This document shows positions 4,312 to 6,442 of a DNA stretch of 6,442 bases, one piece after another. Below the pieces are notes generated by a model. The model saw nothing but the letters and a program-made list of their open reading frames with translations, ran no database searches and was not told the DNA's origin. Origin of the DNA: an uncultured bacterium. GTDB taxonomy: Bacteria > Cyanobacteriota > Vampirovibrionia > Gastranaerophilales > Gastranaerophilaceae. A program made the position numbers and the translations under genes. The stretch is taken from the NCBI GenBank assembly GCA_902803265.1, contig CADCPD010000109.1, forward strand, positions 1 through 6,442, read 5' to 3'. Positions within the stretch are counted from its first letter, which is position 1; every line of letters starts with the position of its first letter.

Positions 4312-5181
4312 ATGGCAGAAACAGAAAATTTAAACAATAAAAAAGAATATATAAGAGATGGTTGTATTTTATTAGCAAGACACATTTTATCAAGTGAGAT
4401 ATGGTACAAACCTGCTTATTACTTCAAAATTTTCAGTTATATTCTAATGAAAGTTAATCACGAAGACAACCAAATGTTTGAAAGAGGTTCAAATTATTTC
4501 AATTTTTCAGCAGAACGCATTCCGGGTGTAAGATTAATCGAGATTTACAGGTTCTTGAAGTGGGCACGAAGTGAACAAGTTAAAATTATTGCTACACAGA
4601 AAACCACACGGGGAATAATAATCAAAGTCAATAATTATAACATTTATCAGGACATCAAAAATTATAAAATGTCAGACAGAATGACAGACAAAAGTCAGAC
4701 AGAAAAAAGACAGGAATCAGACAAAGATTACTCGATAAACAATAATGAAGAATTAAAAATTAATAATATAACTACTACTTCTACTACGGAAGAAAAATTT
4801 TTAAAAGAAAATTCTGATTTTAAATTTTTGGGAGAATACCATAATGTCGGTTTAACTGAAAAACAAATAAGAAAATTGGAATGTATGATCTTGAACAGAA
4901 AAAAATTAGACCAATATATTGAAGAACTTTCAGAAAATATTGCTGAAAAAAAAGAAAAGAATTTCGATTTTGAATATCCAAATATGCATGAAGTTCGTAT
5001 TAAAAAATATTGGTTAAAGGATAAAAACGGCAGAAAAACAACTCAAACAACCCAAAATAAACCATTTTCTGAAATGACGGATGATGAGAAGAAAAAATAT
5101 TTAAAGAATAAAAAAAGCAAAGGTGAAAATTTAACACCGGAAGAAAAAGAATACTACGCAGATATAACTTATGGAGACTGA
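4312..5181 (+). CDS. Phage replication initiator with winged-helix domain and embedded origin
   Basis: This 289-aa protein begins with a winged-helix replisome-organiser domain. Residues about 19-32 (ILLARHILSSEIWY) and 40-50 form the opening helices, about 70-92 (RIPGVRLIEIYRFLKWARSEQV) resemble the DNA-reading part, and GIIIKVNNYNIYQ (101-113) is the closing hairpin. Residues 118-165 are a polar linker. A second domain at about 173-235 (LGEYHNVGLTEKQIRKLE, then YIEELSENI) resembles the GE(F/Y)xNVxLT module at the end of many phage initiators. The Lys-rich tail ends at TGA 5179-5181. The linker DNA holds phased CAGACA repeats and AT-rich DNA, so the protein probably binds its own gene as origin. 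A helicase-loader gene follows directly. The start at 4312 is supported by AAAAGG 8 nt upstream. Confidence 0.82.
   Translation: MAETENLNNKKEYIRDGCILLARHILSSEIWYKPAYYFKIFSYILMKVNHEDNQMFERGSNYFNFSAERIPGVRLIEIYRFLKWARSEQVKIIATQKTTRGIIIKVNNYNIYQDIKNYKMSDRMTDKSQTEKRQESDKDYSINNNEELKINNITTTSTTEEKFLKENSDFKFLGEYHNVGLTEKQIRKLECMILNRKKLDQYIEELSENIAEKKEKNFDFEYPNMHEVRIKKYWLKDKNGRKTTQTTQNKPFSEMTDDEKKKYLKNKKSKGENLTPEEKEYYADITYGD
4673..4723 (+). repeat. Five iteron-like repeats (CAGACA), probable initiator binding sites
   Basis: CAGACA occurs at 4673, 4685, 4696 and 4718, and AAGACA at 4707. Steps are 12, 11, 11 and 11 bp, so all lie on one face of the helix. The repeats fall in different reading frames (SD, TD, QT, RQ, SD), so they are not simply a protein repeat. 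They lie inside the initiator gene, as in lambda-type origins. Confidence 0.65.
4724..4845. other. AT-rich segment next to the iterons, candidate origin unwinding element
   Basis: Directly after the repeats, most bases are A or T, including AATTAAAAATTAATAATATA (4751-4770) and a run AAATTTTTAAAAGAAAATT near 4795-4813. A short ACTACTACTTCTACTAC stretch lies between them (4772-4788). Iterons followed by an easily melted AT-rich stretch are the standard plan of phage origins. The assignment is inference from arrangement, since the whole window is AT-rich. Confidence 0.5.
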
Positions 5182-5182
5182 T

Positions 5183-5935
5183 ATGCAAGAAATAAAAATG
5201 GAAAATTTAAGATTTGAAGATTTATTTGCGTTAGAGCCAATGAATTATTACAGAAGATTAGTTAATAAAGGAAATCTGAATCAATTACAAAAAGCGGAAG
5301 AAATATGGGAACAAACGCATTCAGCAAAAGAAGTTGAAGATTTTGCAAAAGATATCATTTCTCAAATGAATGTAAATCCATTGCTAATTGCTGCAGAAAT
5401 ACCTGCTAAATACAAAAACGCAAGTTTTGACGGATACAAACCTCAAAACCAAAAGCAAAAAAAGGCTAAAGAAAAAGCACAAGAATATTGTATTGAAATA
5501 AAAAACCATCTTCAAGACGGCAAAAATTTTATATTTTTAGGAATGGGAGATGTTGGAACAGGTAAAACATATTTGTCAATTTGTATGCTAAAAGACATCA
5601 TTAAAAGACAAATTTCTGCAAAATTTATAAGTGCTATCGATATGATATGCAGCATAAAAGAAGATTTTAAAATTGATAAATACGCAAACGTGCCTGTTTT
5701 AATAATTGATGATTTAGGCAAGGAAAGAAGTACTGACTGGGTTTGTGAACAATTATATGCGATTATAAACAGTCGCTATGTTAATAACAGACCGACAATT
5801 ATTACAACAGAAGATGATATTTCTGATTTAGAAAATAGTTATGACAACAAAGGAAAGGCTATTTTATCAAGATTAAAAGAAAATATAGAAATTGTGCCAA
5901 TGTTAGGCAGTGATTATAGACAAAGAAGATTTTAA
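5183..5935 (+). CDS. DnaC-like AAA+ helicase loader
   Basis: A 250-aa protein with a variable N-terminal half (about 1-75), which in this family contacts the helicase, and a C-terminal ATPase domain. Numbered from ATG 5183, Walker A is GMGDVGTGKT (120-129) and Walker B is VLIIDDLGKE (172-181). The sensor I region is TIITTEDD (205-212). The arginine-finger box is SRL (229-231), and the end is GSDYRQRRF. It would load the host replicative helicase at the origin in the preceding gene. ATG 5183 is preferred because GGAG lies 6 nt before it. ATG 5171, four codons earlier and overlapping the upstream gene, has no ribosome site. Sensor I has Glu where many DnaC/IstB-like relatives have Asn. Confidence 0.88.
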   Translation: MQEIKMENLRFEDLFALEPMNYYRRLVNKGNLNQLQKAEEIWEQTHSAKEVEDFAKDIISQMNVNPLLIAAEIPAKYKNASFDGYKPQNQKQKKAKEKAQEYCIEIKNHLQDGKNFIFLGMGDVGTGKTYLSICMLKDIIKRQISAKFISAIDMICSIKEDFKIDKYANVPVLIIDDLGKERSTDWVCEQLYAIINSRYVNNRPTIITTEDDISDLENSYDNKGKAILSRLKENIEIVPMLGSDYRQRRF

Positions 5936-5957
5936 ACAAAAGAAAGGAAAAACAACT

Positions 5958-6442
5958 ATGACAAAGAAGAAAAAAGCAGAAGAAATTGAACAAGAAATTG
6001 AAACTCCGGAAGAAAATTCTTCAATAGAAGAAGAAACATTAAACCCGGTTAATCAAATGGAAGACGAAGCACTGGAAGACATTGAAGAAAATCTTTCATC
6101 TGATGAAGACGAAGAAACCGAAACAGACGAAGACGAATCAGAAGATGATGAAGACGAAGACGATAAAGAAATGACTTCTTCGGAAGCAAGAGATTATGTT
6201 GACGAACAAATTGACGACAAATTTGTTTCTGACTGCAGCAAAGAAAAAATGACACCTGAAAAGGCTGCAAAGAAAATCAAAGAATTAAAAGAAGAAAACG
6301 AACGATACATGACAAGAATTGAAGTTATTTCTCCAATTGCGAAATTATCAAACCTTGATTTATTGCGTGATTTAGTAAAAGAAAGCACAGTTAATGCAGT
6401 AAATTCAATAGAAGCAGATTGTGATGTAAAAGAAAAGGCAAA
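5958..6442 (+). CDS. Hypothetical very acidic protein (3' end cut by window edge)
   Basis: ATG 5958 follows AAAGGA (about 9 nt) and the frame stays open for 161 codons to the window edge. A short Lys run (KKKK, 3-6) is followed by a low-complexity acidic region. Residues about 35-71 are nearly all Glu and Asp with Ser and Thr (DEDEETETDEDESEDDEDED). From about 73 a more ordered, helical, mixed-charge part begins (SEARDYVDEQIDDKF, then EKAAKKIKELKEENERY, then SNLDLLRDLVKEST). I recognise no family or active site. The position after the helicase loader suggests a replication or DNA-handling role. DNA mimic, chaperone-like factor or structural accessory are all open. An SSB is unlikely, as no OB-fold pattern is seen and the acidic part is at the wrong end. 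Confidence 0.7.
   Translation, partial: MTKKKKAEEIEQEIETPEENSSIEEETLNPVNQMEDEALEDIEENLSSDEDEETETDEDESEDDEDEDDKEMTSSEARDYVDEQIDDKFVSDCSKEKMTPEKAAKKIKELKEENERYMTRIEVISPIAKLSNLDLLRDLVKESTVNAVNSIEADCDVKEKA

Noticed and set aside
4673..4723. CAGACA repeats as a CRISPR-like array
   Set aside because: Repeats are 6 bp with 5-6 bp spacing and lie inside a coding gene. They fit iterons, not CRISPR repeats and spacers.
5171..5182. ATG 5171 as start of the helicase loader
   Set aside because: No ribosome site precedes it, while GGAG is correctly spaced for ATG 5183.
5000..5721. Minus-strand open frames over the initiator end and the helicase loader
   Set aside because: They are shadows of conserved genes, including the Walker A region.
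6049..6388. Minus-strand open frames over the acidic gene
   Set aside because: They arise from the Glu/Asp-rich low-complexity sequence read backwards. The plus-strand frame has the ribosome site.

Overview
The window is visibly AT-rich, with a standard genetic code (TGG for Trp, no in-frame TGA) and strong purine-rich Shine-Dalgarno sites. It reads as the early region of a temperate siphovirus-like phage or prophage. The host is a low-GC bacterium. Bacillota, Fusobacteriota or a gut Vampirovibrionophyceae-type lineage are all possible, and the sequence alone does not separate them. No integrase, attachment site, tRNA, CRISPR array or insertion sequence is visible.

Layout. Positions 1-615 (minus strand) carry a LexA/CI-like S24 autoproteolytic repressor whose last few codons lie off the left edge. 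Positions 616-843 are the divergent lysogeny/early switch: four 11-bp-phased direct repeats lie next to and over a good rightward sigma70-type promoter (TTGATA-N17-TAATAT), followed by a leader containing nested palindromes. Rightward from there come small early genes: a 55-aa basic protein that may be ribbon-helix-helix (844-1011), a 58-aa excisionase-type HTH protein (1153-1329), a charged 112-aa protein of unknown role (1332-1670) and a 42-aa acidic protein (1732-1860). The gaps at 1012-1152 and 1671-1731 hold unusually GC-rich, hairpin-forming sequence.

Positions 1864-4225 form a recombination cassette of YqaJ-type exonuclease, a DUF1351-type protein and a RecT-type single-strand annealing protein. 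A long-range hairpin at 4237-4289 separates it from the replication cassette, which holds a winged-helix replication initiator (4312-5181) and a DnaC-like AAA+ helicase loader (5183-5935). The right edge carries the first 161 codons of a very acidic protein of unknown function (5958-6442).

How they fit together. In the lysogen the S24 repressor would silence the rightward promoter. After RecA-stimulated self-cleavage the rightward operon would express regulators, then recombination, then replication genes. The initiator gene contains five CAGACA-type repeats spaced 11-12 bp and followed directly by very AT-rich DNA. This is the architecture of a lambda-type phage origin inside its own initiator gene. 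The initiator would bind there and the DnaC-like loader would deliver the host replicative helicase.

The gene families are all familiar. The least explained material is the repeat and hairpin DNA (switch repeats, GC-rich intergenic hairpins, iterons) and the four unrecognised proteins.
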